Of a stretch of 64,000 nucleotides of DNA, positions 36,062-44,696 are shown piece after piece. The notes under the pieces are model-generated. The model was not told the DNA's origin. It saw only the letters and a program-made list of their open reading frames with translations, and did no database searches. Source of the DNA: Flavivirga eckloniae. GTDB lineage: Bacteria; Bacteroidota; Bacteroidia; Flavobacteriales; Flavobacteriaceae. The DNA lies in the NCBI RefSeq assembly GCF_002886045.1, contig NZ_CP025791.1, positions 3,115,001 through 3,179,000 of the forward strand. Reading direction: 5' to 3'. Made by a program: the position numbers and the translations under genes. Position 1 is the stretch's first letter. Each line of letters starts with the position of its first letter.

Positions 36062-37247
36062 TATTGAGTACCACTTTTTTATCTAAAATTAAAAAAAGGA
36101 AATAACTTAAAACCCCCAAACTTACTGCGGTTATGATGGCTAAAGAAAAACTACCGACGATATATGTTTTAAGATGTTTTAAAACTTCAAAATTTTCAAT
36201 CATTTCTTCTCTTGTGTATTCTAATTCTACTCCTAAAAGATATTGCCCCATTTTAGAGCTGGCATAAAGTATAAAAGGAATAAAAGGAGGGATGCTTATG
36301 TTCGAAAAAACAAAAGCAATTGTTTTATTCAATTTAAAAATTAAAGCTAAAAAAATAACAAGTGCTGTATGAAACCCCCAAAAAGGAGATAGGCCGATAA
36401 AAAGACCTAAAGCTATAGATAATGCTTTTTTAGAAGCAGGATCTTGTGATCCGAATAAGTCTTCTTTAAAAAACCGTTTAAACCCTTTTTTTTTTAGTTT
36501 TCTAAAAAAATCTCGTGGTTTAATATACAGAAGCGTAAGTATGACAAACCATGTATTTAAAATGCTTATTCGCGTAAAATCCTTAAATGGTCTAAAATGA
36601 GACACACGTTCTGTTTCATCGTATAACACACGGACAGGTATATTTTTAACGTCCACTCCAGACCAAGCGGACTTTACAATAACTTCGATTTCAAATTCAA
36701 ATTTAGATGTGTAGAATTTAAGTTTTTTTAGTGCTTTTAAGGGGTACAATCTAAATCCGGATTGTGTATCCTGAAGTTTAATTCCTGTTTCTGCCCAAAA
36801 CCAAAAGTTTGAAAACTTGTTACCAAAACTACTTTTTTTAGGCACGTCTTTATGGCTCATATTTCGAGCCCCTATGAGTAGTATGTTTTTGTTGTCACTT
36901 TTTTCAAGTTCATTAACAAAAGTAGGAATGTCTTCTGGAAAATGTTGCCCATCTGAGTCTATGGTGATTACAAAATCATACCCTAAAGTTTCGGCATGTT
37001 TAAAACCCATGCGCAACGCATTACCTTTGCCTTTATTTTCTTTTATATGGATTTGTTGAAGTTGTGAATATTCTTCAAGGATATGTGATGTCGTATCTGT
37101 AGACCCATCATTAACAATAATAATGTGTTGTGTGAATTGTAAAACACCATCGATAACTCGTTTTAATGTACGATCGTTATTGTATGTTGGAATTAACATA
37201 CATACGTTCAAGTCGGTGATTTTTTGGTTGGTTAGATTAATATTCAC
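36054..37247 (-). CDS. Family 2 glycosyltransferase with DUF2062 tail
   Basis: 397 residues from a GTG start. The GT-A domain (about 15-245) has LIPTYNN, VNDGSTDT, IDSDGQH (the DxD-like metal site) and DTQSGFRLYP. The C-terminal DUF2062 domain (about 270-397) is a membrane region starting ALGLFIGLSPFWGFH. It resembles dolichyl-phosphate mannosyltransferase-like enzymes found in aryl polyene loci. The donor and acceptor are unknown; it might glycosylate a lipid anchor or the pigment. Confidence 0.88.
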   Translation of the reverse strand: MNINLTNQKITDLNVCMLIPTYNNDRTLKRVIDGVLQFTQHIIIVNDGSTDTTSHILEEYSQLQQIHIKENKGKGNALRMGFKHAETLGYDFVITIDSDGQHFPEDIPTFVNELEKSDNKNILLIGARNMSHKDVPKKSSFGNKFSNFWFWAETGIKLQDTQSGFRLYPLKALKKLKFYTSKFEFEIEVIVKSAWSGVDVKNIPVRVLYDETERVSHFRPFKDFTRISILNTWFVILTLLYIKPRDFFRKLKKKGFKRFFKEDLFGSQDPASKKALSIALGLFIGLSPFWGFHTALVIFLALIFKLNKTIAFVFSNISIPPFIPFILYASSKMGQYLLGVELEYTREEMIENFEVLKHLKTYIVGSFSLAIITAVSLGVLSYFLFLILDKKVVLNNG

Positions 37248-37267
37248 TTTATTGAAACCTTAAAGCT

Positions 37268-37765
37268 TTATTGGCTCGAAATTACTATTTTTTCTTCATC
37301 ACTAAAAGCTTTAGACTGTAAAATATAATCTTTAATGTGATACTTTAAGTTGGAAGAAGTAATGTCTTTAAAATGTTTTAAAATGAACTGTTTATCTTCT
37401 TCAATATGATTCTTATACTTTAAGAGCTTTGGTGTGTTTTCTTGTATGCCTAACCGAACAAAACGAACTTCTATATTGTTTGATGATTTTTCTATAGCAT
37501 ACTCTACATATGAAACCCCTTCTAGAAACAGTTTTTTTTTGTCTTTAACTTTTTTTTCTTGTCTGGCTAATAAAGCAATTGCTGCGCCTTTGTAAGCTAC
37601 TAAGGCAGCCTTATCTTTTTTAGTTATTTTTAAAAGAAGGTTGTTAAAAGTTTTTACTTTGGTATGGTCTTGGGCAGCCTTTTTATAGGCATTTCTAACG
37701 GTACTCAAATCTATTGATAGCGTATTTATACTTATTGCTGATATGAGTACTATTAAAAATTTCAT
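37268..37765 (-). CDS. Hypothetical secreted protein in the pigment operon
   Basis: 165 residues with a short hydrophobic start (FLIVLISAISINTLS) that looks like a signal peptide. The rest is Lys-rich and helical with no recognised domain. It is 7 bases after the hotdog gene and 20 before the glycosyltransferase. Small periplasmic proteins in comparable loci have no assigned role. Confidence 0.7.
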   Translation of the reverse strand: MKFLIVLISAISINTLSIDLSTVRNAYKKAAQDHTKVKTFNNLLLKITKKDKAALVAYKGAAIALLARQEKKVKDKKKLFLEGVSYVEYAIEKSSNNIEVRFVRLGIQENTPKLLKYKNHIEEDKQFILKHFKDITSSNLKYHIKDYILQSKAFSDEEKIVISSQ

Positions 37766-37772
37766 ATATAAA

Positions 37773-38138
37773 TTATTTCACTATAAAATTTGTAGTAGAT
37801 TTTAACGCTATGGTATCTTCAAATTTAGAAGTGTTTTTTACTTTATAACCTTCGTCGGTTTCAGAAATATCTAGCTTTAATTCCAATTCTGGCGTGTTAA
37901 AAGGGTTAATTATAGCCATGAATTTAATATTATTTGCAGATTGCGTAAATAACTTTTTTTTGACAACATTTTCGGTAATTTCTTTAATAATTTGCATCAT
38001 ACAAACACCTGGCATCACCGGATTATCAGGAAAATGTCCTTTAAAAATAATATGATCTTTATTAATAAAAATATTCGCTGTTATGGAATTATCAACAACC
38101 TCTAAATTATTTACTTTATATAAGCCTTCTAATAACAT
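37773..38138 (-). CDS. Hotdog-fold 3-hydroxyacyl-ACP dehydratase-like protein (ApeI type)
   Basis: 121 residues. The FabA/FabZ-like core GHFPDNPVMPGVCMMQI keeps the catalytic His (H35), but the usual Glu/Asp on the second helix is Gln (Q49). That layout is like the short dehydratase subunit of E. coli aryl polyene loci. It probably dehydrates beta-hydroxyacyl-ACP in each polyene cycle, alone or with a partner subunit. Neighbours are an outer-membrane protein and a hypothetical protein. Confidence 0.78.
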   Translation of the reverse strand: MLLEGLYKVNNLEVVDNSITANIFINKDHIIFKGHFPDNPVMPGVCMMQIIKEITENVVKKKLFTQSANNIKFMAIINPFNTPELELKLDISETDEGYKVKNTSKFEDTIALKSTTNFIVK

Positions 38139-38144
38139 ATTTGT

Positions 38145-38741
38145 TTAAAAATTGAATTTATAAAATAGGCCCAATTGAAATACGCTATTAAATTGGATCT
38201 CATCTTGATAAAGGTCCGATTCAAAATCGTGCCAAGTGCCTGAAAAAACATCTATCAACCCTTGCTTGTAACGGGCTTCAAAACCTAATCCGTTTTTAAA
38301 CTCTAAGCCAATACCAAGATTAATATTAATATCTATAAAGGTAATATCGTTTCCTTCTTCTCTATTTGAAATCCCAATGACAGTATCATCCACGTCAAAA
38401 TCAAATCCAGGGCCGATTAAAAAATGAAACCCGGAATCTTTAACAAAGAATTTATTGATTGCTGAGATTGAAATATAGTGTATTTCAATGTCGTCAATAT
38501 TGGAAGTATTTCTAGCGCGTCCACCCTGATTGGAATATCCTATTTCTGGTTGTAACGCATATAAATCTGAAAATCTAAAATGCCCAAAAACACTAAAATA
38601 CCCACTTGTTTTTTGGTCTAAGTTGGCATTAGAAAGTTTAGACAGGTTAATACCACCACGTATTCCGAATGATTTTTTTGTTTGCGAATAGGAACTTGTA
38701 AAAATTCCAAATGCGACTAAAATGACTAAAATATTTTTCAT
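38145..38741 (-). CDS. PorT-type outer-membrane beta-barrel protein (copy B)
   Basis: 198 residues with a signal peptide (to about SYSQ, residue 20), GIRGGINLSKLSNANLDQ, and a final aromatic LFYKFNF, the pattern of PorT-like eight-stranded barrels. It is a tandem paralogue of the gene at 38807-39388, with the same opening and ending. It may help place the pigment in the outer membrane, but that is inference from location. Confidence 0.82.
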   Translation of the reverse strand: MKNILVILVAFGIFTSSYSQTKKSFGIRGGINLSKLSNANLDQKTSGYFSVFGHFRFSDLYALQPEIGYSNQGGRARNTSNIDDIEIHYISISAINKFFVKDSGFHFLIGPGFDFDVDDTVIGISNREEGNDITFIDININLGIGLEFKNGLGFEARYKQGLIDVFSGTWHDFESDLYQDEIQFNSVFQLGLFYKFNF

Positions 38742-38806
38742 GGTTTTTTATTTATTGATTCAAGGTCGGTAAACTTAATATTTTTAAATGACTAGTAATT
38801 TACTCA

Positions 38807-39388
38807 TTAAAAATCGAACTTATAAGTGGCGCCTATTTGAAAAATTTTGTTTAAGAATAAATCATCAATATTACTATTTCCGCCATTGTCGTTAACATTA
38901 TTTCCAAAAATATCAACTATTCCTATATTATATCTAGTTTCAATACCTAAACCAAAAGGGAAATCATAACCCAAACCACCAAAAAATAAAAAATCAAACC
39001 CTTCTAAATCGTCATTAAAATTATTATAATTATCGCCTACTTTAATGTTTATGGCAGGCCCAACAATGGCATGTAAACCAATTGCTTTAATAGGATAAAA
39101 TTTGTTTGCTATAGCAGCACTTAAATACTGGATCTCTAAATCATTTAATCCGGAAATCCTGGACTTACCTCCTTGTCTTGAATAATTTAGTTCTGGTTGT
39201 AATGCATAAAAGCTTACAAATTTAATTTCGGCAAACGCTCCAATATAAAGGTCGGTTTTATCATCTAAATTAGAGTTGGTTAAATTCGAAAAATTAGCAC
39301 CAGCCCTAACGCCTGGTTTAATTTTTATTTGAGAAAAGGCAACAGTACTTAGTACTATCAATGCCAATGTTAAAATAGGTTTTTTCAT
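38807..39388 (-). CDS. PorT-type outer-membrane beta-barrel protein (copy A)
   Basis: 193 residues, signal peptide ending near AFSQ, then GVRAGANFSNLTNSNLDDKT and C-terminal ATYKFDF. It is clearly related to the next gene (38145-38741), with a 65-base gap between the copies, the second-largest gap in the operon. The duplication is recent enough that strand order and loops still correspond. Function unknown. Confidence 0.82.
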   Translation of the reverse strand: MKKPILTLALIVLSTVAFSQIKIKPGVRAGANFSNLTNSNLDDKTDLYIGAFAEIKFVSFYALQPELNYSRQGGKSRISGLNDLEIQYLSAAIANKFYPIKAIGLHAIVGPAINIKVGDNYNNFNDDLEGFDFLFFGGLGYDFPFGLGIETRYNIGIVDIFGNNVNDNGGNSNIDDLFLNKIFQIGATYKFDF

Positions 39389-39389
39389 C

Positions 39390-39995
39390 TTAATTAATTG
39401 ATTTTAAATTAATTTTCAGTTTAATATTTGAGTGCGAAATTTTAATTTGATTTGCAATATTATCATTAATTTCTAAAAATAAAAAAGTGACTTTTTCTTT
39501 CCCGTTTTTAACACGTGCAATTTTATCTAACTGTTTTGTTTTAAAATAAAAATGCTTTTTGTTCCCTAAAGCAGTTTCATAAACTAAAGTGTCTTGCGAT
39601 GAATACGATTTAATAACCGGTATTTTCTCTTGAACAAGCGCTTTAAAGTCCTTTTTTAAAATGTTGATTAAAATAGCCTTATCAATAGTTTCAATAATGA
39701 AATTAACTTTAAAAGTATCATTCAAAAAAGAGAAATCGAAAATTTTATTCCCCATTTCTGTTGTAAATACTATGCGATGGTGGGCTTCTCCTAGTTTTTT
39801 CACTATAAGAATACCGCCAAAATTATTATCGCGAACTGTAATATTTGCTTTATAAACATAATCTTTTTTTTCATTTGAAAAGTATGGATTATGAATTGTT
39901 TTATTTGATGTTGTCTGTATTTGAAAATTACGCTTTTTAGAATACGAACCACATGCTATAAAAAGCAAACAGAAACTACTGATTAAATATCGCAT
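39390..39995 (-). CDS. LolB-like lipoprotein
   Basis: 201 residues with a lipobox FIACGS (Cys15), so it is probably an outer-membrane lipoprotein. The beta-rich body after residue 40 suggests a LolB / DUF3261-like lipid-binding barrel, as found beside LolA in aryl polyene loci. Its coding start overlaps the LolA gene by 20 bases. It would receive the lipid-like pigment from LolA. The assignment rests on layout rather than motif. Confidence 0.65.
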   Translation of the reverse strand: MRYLISSFCLLFIACGSYSKKRNFQIQTTSNKTIHNPYFSNEKKDYVYKANITVRDNNFGGILIVKKLGEAHHRIVFTTEMGNKIFDFSFLNDTFKVNFIIETIDKAILINILKKDFKALVQEKIPVIKSYSSQDTLVYETALGNKKHFYFKTKQLDKIARVKNGKEKVTFLFLEINDNIANQIKISHSNIKLKINLKSIN

Positions 39996-40593
39996 CGGAT
40001 AAGTTTGTGTTTACTGCTCGATTACTAAAAACAATTTTCGTATAATCTTCTGATGGTTCTATCATTTTCAATTCTACAACATCTCCCATCTCATTAAATA
40101 GTATCTGAAAAGCTTTTATGTATTTCGAAAACTTTTTGTCTTTTGGACTAAAGTAAACTTTACTATTGGCACCATCTTTAAAATATGTAATATCAAATTC
40201 GTTTTCATCAAACAAATCCCCTTTTACACTATTTATAATTAGGGTATTTAGTTGTTTAAACATTTTGTTTGAACCAATATCTATATTGCTTTTTTTACCT
40301 TCATCATTAATAAAAAGTGTTTCGTTTTTAAATAGAACAGCATATTTAAAAGGTGTTGTATATTCCCATTTTACCAAGTCGGGAGATTTAAATGACAGCT
40401 TACCCGAAGACTTAATATCGTTAGATAAAAAGTCCAAATGTTTATATTGGGTAAAGTCGCTTAATAGGGTCTTTATTGTAGTTGCCTGTGTTTTTACCTT
40501 AGCTTTTAAAGTGGCTGATTCGGCTGTACTCATTTTGGTTTGTGCATGCAGTACGGCGCCCATAAAAAATAATATATAAATAATATTACGCAT
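39976..40593 (-). CDS. LolA-like outer-membrane lipoprotein carrier
   Basis: 205 residues with a signal peptide ending near LHAQ. The LolA fold is recognised by LSDFTQYKHLDFLS, GKLSFKSPDLVKWEYTTPFK and FKNETLFINDEG. LolA relatives shuttle lipid cargo across the periplasm. In aryl polyene loci one is dedicated to the pigment. It overlaps genes on both sides. Confidence 0.87.
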   Translation of the reverse strand: MRNIIYILFFMGAVLHAQTKMSTAESATLKAKVKTQATTIKTLLSDFTQYKHLDFLSNDIKSSGKLSFKSPDLVKWEYTTPFKYAVLFKNETLFINDEGKKSNIDIGSNKMFKQLNTLIINSVKGDLFDENEFDITYFKDGANSKVYFSPKDKKFSKYIKAFQILFNEMGDVVELKMIEPSEDYTKIVFSNRAVNTNLSDAIFNQ

Positions 40594-41353
40594 ATGCTTT
40601 TATGTTAAATAGAGAATCTATGGTAACAGATTCTATATTTTGTTTTTGTAAAAATAACAATAACCGTTCCAATACAGTAATTGTTTTTAAACTTGTATCG
40701 TGAAGCAAAATAATATCGCCTTTTGAAAGGTTTTTTGTAACGCGCTTAAATATCTTATCGGGGGTTCTTGAAGTGGTGTCTAAAGAGCGCACATTCCAGC
40801 CTATAGACTGCAATTGGGTTTCTTTTATGGCTCTTTTTATTCTTGGGTTGGTAACGCCAAAAGCCGGTCTGTATAATTGCATGGTTAAACCCATGATATT
40901 TTTTACAATGTCATTCGTTTTTTGTAATTCTCTAATAACATTTTTAGTTTTAAAAAAACCAAAATTGTTAGCATGGGTATAGGTGTGATTGCCAACAGTA
41001 TGTCCCTGCTTTATAATCTCGCTGAATATATTTGGATAGGTTTCAATATGCTTGCCAATACAAAAAAAGGTCGCTTTAGCATCGTATTTTTTTAAAAGCT
41101 CTAAAACTTTAGGTGTGAATTCTGGGTGCGGGCCGTCATCAAAAGTAATAGCTATTTTATTTCCTTTAATGGTTTTATTACAATGAAGTGATTTAAGATG
41201 ATAATTCCATTTTATAAAAAAAGAACCAGCAATGGTGACTAAAAACCAAACAATTACTAATGCAAATACATACCATTTAAAAAAATTACCTGTAAATATT
41301 AAAACAAGCAAGACTATGATTGTTATGATATTTACCGACTTGAAATTTAGCAT
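40586..41353 (-). CDS. NodB-type polysaccharide deacetylase family protein
   Basis: 255 residues with two N-terminal hydrophobic helices (about 7-23 and 28-47). The NodB domain has TFDDGPHPEFT (D72, D73) and the metal motif HTYTH (H123, H127). The late GDIILLHDTS motif is also intact. All metal ligands of active deacetylases are kept. The substrate in a pigment operon is unclear; it may deacetylate a sugar or an amide on a pathway lipid. Confidence 0.87.
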   Translation of the reverse strand: MLNFKSVNIITIIVLLVLIFTGNFFKWYVFALVIVWFLVTIAGSFFIKWNYHLKSLHCNKTIKGNKIAITFDDGPHPEFTPKVLELLKKYDAKATFFCIGKHIETYPNIFSEIIKQGHTVGNHTYTHANNFGFFKTKNVIRELQKTNDIVKNIMGLTMQLYRPAFGVTNPRIKRAIKETQLQSIGWNVRSLDTTSRTPDKIFKRVTKNLSKGDIILLHDTSLKTITVLERLLLFLQKQNIESVTIDSLFNIKAYA

Positions 41354-42411
41354 CTACGTAATAAGGTGAAACTATGGCTTTCTCCTCTATATTGATTGTA
41401 AAGTAAAATAGTTTTATAATTTGAGGTTGGAATATCGTTAAGTTTTACCGTTTCCGGAAGCTTTTGGGTTTTCAATATTTTTGAGGCCAACCATACACCA
41501 AATGATGATGCTGTATTAAATTCACCACACAAATGTTTATAATAAACTTGTTGCGTGTTATTAAAAGTCCCAGAACTTAATTCATCATAAAAACTGTCGT
41601 AAGTAACATCTCCATTGTTTCCTAAAACCAGAATATCAATAGTTTCAATATCAATATTATTCTCTTTTAAGAATGCTTTAGCAACATCAGTAACATTTGA
41701 ATTTCCCAGTGTGTTGTATGTACTTATTGCTACAATTTGAGCATAACTAGAATCTTGCTTAAGATTAGACAGCACAAAGAAATTCGCACCTTCCCCAAAA
41801 ACAGCTCCTTCTGTTTTAGATTGCAACAAATCTGTAGAACTTGTTTTTTCTTCTTTTATATGATTGATAAGTTTATGCAACGTGCATGTATATTCTTCAA
41901 TTTCATCAACACCTCCAACTAAAATAGTACTGGCCTCATCGTTTTCCAGCATTAATTTTCCATCCAATACTGCAGACTCAAAAGAAATGCTCGCTTGTAC
42001 ATAAGTAAAATTATAGCCTTTACATTGCAGACCAAGAGCTATTTGGCCTCCAACGGTATTGTGTGTGGATTGTATAAAAGATGTTGGTGTTAAAAACTGT
42101 TCACCATTATCTATAATAGCGCTTAAAAACTTCTTGGAGTCGTTTAGACATCCCATTCCCGTTCCTGTAATGATGGCATCTACAGTTTGTAAATTAGCCT
42201 CATTTAGAGCTATTTTAGAGGCTACTACTCCCATTTTAACGCCTTTTGCCATTCTACGAGCACTTGCTGGAGGAATATAGTCTTTATAGTTTGGATCTAC
42301 GGCCAAAATGATATTATCTTCATAAGAAATAATATCATCTAAAAACCATGAATTATCATATGTTTTTTGAGATGAAATAGAGCCAACACTATTTATATAA
42401 ACGGGTTTCAT
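41347..42411 (-). CDS. Ketosynthase-like chain-length factor, catalytic Cys replaced
   Basis: 354 residues from the ATG at 42411, which overlaps the upstream ketosynthase stop as ATGA; a TTG ten codons earlier is less likely. It has the thiolase fold, but the nucleophile position reads VQASISFESA, with Ser141 where active ketosynthases have Cys. The active His motifs are also lost. This matches the KS-beta / chain-length-factor subunit that pairs with the ketosynthase beside it and sets polyene length. Confidence 0.85.
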   Translation of the reverse strand: MKPVYINSVGSISSQKTYDNSWFLDDIISYEDNIILAVDPNYKDYIPPASARRMAKGVKMGVVASKIALNEANLQTVDAIITGTGMGCLNDSKKFLSAIIDNGEQFLTPTSFIQSTHNTVGGQIALGLQCKGYNFTYVQASISFESAVLDGKLMLENDEASTILVGGVDEIEEYTCTLHKLINHIKEEKTSSTDLLQSKTEGAVFGEGANFFVLSNLKQDSSYAQIVAISTYNTLGNSNVTDVAKAFLKENNIDIETIDILVLGNNGDVTYDSFYDELSSGTFNNTQQVYYKHLCGEFNTASSFGVWLASKILKTQKLPETVKLNDIPTSNYKTILLYNQYRGESHSFTLLRRC

Positions 42412-43610
42412 TGTTTTTTTGAAAAAATAACGGTTGAACAATTACCTCCAAACCCTAATGAATTTGATAATACCGTATGCAATTCTTTTTCTTTAAGTTC
42501 TAATTGCGGAATCATATTAAATTCTTTCATCTTGGTTTTAAAATTCAAATTGGGATAGATTACATTATTCTGAAGTGCCAAGACGGAATACACAGCTTCA
42601 ATAGCTCCAGCAGCAGCTAACGTATGTCCTGTATATGCTTTTGTTGAACTAAAAGCAGGAACATCGTTACCAAATATTCTTAAAATGGCCCGCCCTTCGG
42701 ATAAATCATTATTTCCAGTTGCAGTACCATGTGCATTAATATAATCGATGTCTTTTGAAGCTAATTTAGCAACCTTTAATGCTTTTTCCATGGCTAGTGT
42801 TGCGCCATCCCCGTTTTCGGATGATGCAGTTTGATGATACGCATCATTGGCATTGCCATAGCCTTTTACATAAGCTAAAACCGTTTTGTTTTCGGCTTGG
42901 ACTACTTTATCGGATTCTAAGACTAAAAAGGCAGCAGCTTCTCCTAGGTTTAATCCTTTTCTGTTTTCGTCAAATGGAGTATTATAAGTATCCGACAAAA
43001 TCATTAAAGTTTTAAAACCATTAATGGTGAATTTTGATAAGCAGTCAGACCCTCCAACAATAACTCTATCTAATTGTCCAGATTTTATTAGTCTGGCTCC
43101 AAGCATAATAGAATTTGCAGCCGAAGAACACGCTGTACTTATAGTTGTTACTAAACTTTGTTCTATGCCTAATTGTTCTGCAATTTTTTGAGTAGAATCT
43201 CCTGCATGATGCCCTTCTATATATTTTTGAGTTGATTTATCTTCTAAATAATCGTAATAATTAGCTTCGGTCTTATCCATTCCCCCAACACTTGTTGCAG
43301 ATATTAATCCTGTTTTATAAGCGTTTATATTGGAAATGCCTGCGTTTTCAATAGCTTGCTTTGCTGCTATTACACCCAGTAGTGCCGTACGAGAATAGTT
43401 GTTGTTTGGTGATAAACCAAGTTGTTGTTCTAATTCTTTATTCGTAAAAGCAATTTCGCCAACCATAATGTTTTCCTTATGGATGGTTTGTATTTTTGAA
43501 ATTCTTGTAATTCCAGTTTTGCCTTCTACAAGCGACCTGTAATTCTCGTCTACATTGTTTCCAATAGCAGAAATAATTCCCATACCTGTAATAGCTATGC
43601 CTTTACTCAT
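42408..43610 (-). CDS. Beta-ketoacyl-ACP synthase (active KS, partner of the chain-length factor)
   Basis: 400 residues of the FabF type with a complete triad: C161 in STACSS, H294 in NAHGTATG and H329 in YTGHTL. It extends the aryl polyene by malonyl-ACP condensation, probably as a heterodimer with the following gene. It starts the downstream half of the cluster after the only large gap (202 bases). Confidence 0.93.
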   Translation of the reverse strand: MSKGIAITGMGIISAIGNNVDENYRSLVEGKTGITRISKIQTIHKENIMVGEIAFTNKELEQQLGLSPNNNYSRTALLGVIAAKQAIENAGISNINAYKTGLISATSVGGMDKTEANYYDYLEDKSTQKYIEGHHAGDSTQKIAEQLGIEQSLVTTISTACSSAANSIMLGARLIKSGQLDRVIVGGSDCLSKFTINGFKTLMILSDTYNTPFDENRKGLNLGEAAAFLVLESDKVVQAENKTVLAYVKGYGNANDAYHQTASSENGDGATLAMEKALKVAKLASKDIDYINAHGTATGNNDLSEGRAILRIFGNDVPAFSSTKAYTGHTLAAAGAIEAVYSVLALQNNVIYPNLNFKTKMKEFNMIPQLELKEKELHTVLSNSLGFGGNCSTVIFSKKQ

Positions 43611-43812
43611 ATTTTATTATTCCTGTGAAATTAGGAATCTTAATTTATTAAACTTATACCAATTTAATTTTGAAACTGATATTATTTAGAGATTCAACAC
43701 CAATCGATGGCTATTTTAGTACAACCGTTTGTGAATTTGTGGTTATGTTTTTGCGAAATTTTTAATAAAATCTAGTTGAAAGATTCTGATACACGCAATA
43801 ATGATGAACGAT
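43611..43812 (-). other. 202-base gap inside the pigment operon, possible internal promoter
   Basis: The only gap over 70 bases among the 35 genes. No reading frame is convincing. On the minus strand a near-match to the -7 element, TAAGTTTA, lies close to the ketosynthase start. It could let the second half be transcribed separately. Confidence 0.35.
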
Positions 43813-44070
43813 TTATTTTGTTCTATTCTCAAAAATATATTTAGCCATGACCTCAATAGACTCAAAAATAGCGCGACCTTGTTTTGGGTCGGTTAACTTA
43901 ATTCCGTAGTTCTTATCTAACATAACAATTAATTCCAATGCATCAATGGAGTCTAGCCCTAAACCATCTCCAAATAATATATCATTGTCATTAATATCTT
44001 CTACTGTTATATCTTCAAGGTTTAATTGCTCTACAATATTCTTTTTTAGCTCTTGTTTTAAAGTCTCCAT
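43813..44070 (-). CDS. Acyl carrier protein (polyene ACP 1)
   Basis: 85 residues with the phosphopantetheine site GLDSIDALEL (S41) and the normal four-helix length. It carries growing chains for the neighbouring ketosynthases. It starts one base after the truncated ketosynthase-like gene ends. Confidence 0.93.
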   Translation of the reverse strand: METLKQELKKNIVEQLNLEDITVEDINDNDILFGDGLGLDSIDALELIVMLDKNYGIKLTDPKQGRAIFESIEVMAKYIFENRTK

Positions 44071-44071
44071 G

Positions 44072-44689
44072 TTATGTATTATATAATTTTACTATATTTT
44101 GTTTATTATGTATTATTGATCCTTTATTCGTTACCAAATATAAAAATGCTTCATAATCATCTCCATCTAACTCAACCCAACCGCAAAGCACTTTTTTTGT
44201 TTTATCTGTTGATAATAAGCTATTGGTGTTGTCCAATAAATGTTGTGCATTAAACGCGTCAAAGATAAAAAAACTATTTTCAGAAAATAACTTGTATTTA
44301 ATACTAATTTCTCCAATACAAATATTTGGCAATGTGTATACAAAAACAGCAGGGCTTGGATAGTAATCTTCTTTATTTTGAATGGACTGTTGATGCTTTC
44401 TATCGGTATCTATACTTGATGCTTTGTTAGAGAATACAATGGCGATATTATTTTCTTCTTCTGGGTTTAAATGTTCGTTTTTTAGTAATACATCGGCAGC
44501 TAAAAATGCTAATTTGCTTAAAGCATCCATTTTAAAAAACTTTGCATAATTTGTTTCAAGAGATTTATATGCAGCTTTTATAAACGCCGAAAAGTTATTG
44601 TTTTCATTATTATAAATAACAGAACCATTTAAGGATACCTCATTGTTTTTGATTTTGCAAAAAGAGCTTATATGGTAATTGGAATTCAT
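44072..44689 (-). CDS. Half-length ketosynthase-like protein without catalytic residues
   Basis: 205 residues that align only with the N-terminal half of the thiolase fold (IAIVFSNKASS, PSPAVFVYTLPN, ISIKYKL). There is no nucleophile Cys and no His motif. It cannot condense; a structural or docking role is possible. It sits between the methyltransferase and ACP 1 with 7- and 1-base gaps, so it is clearly a maintained gene rather than debris. Confidence 0.72.
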   Translation of the reverse strand: MNSNYHISSFCKIKNNEVSLNGSVIYNNENNNFSAFIKAAYKSLETNYAKFFKMDALSKLAFLAADVLLKNEHLNPEEENNIAIVFSNKASSIDTDRKHQQSIQNKEDYYPSPAVFVYTLPNICIGEISIKYKLFSENSFFIFDAFNAQHLLDNTNSLLSTDKTKKVLCGWVELDGDDYEAFLYLVTNKGSIIHNKQNIVKLYNT

Positions 44690-44696
44690 TAGTCAG

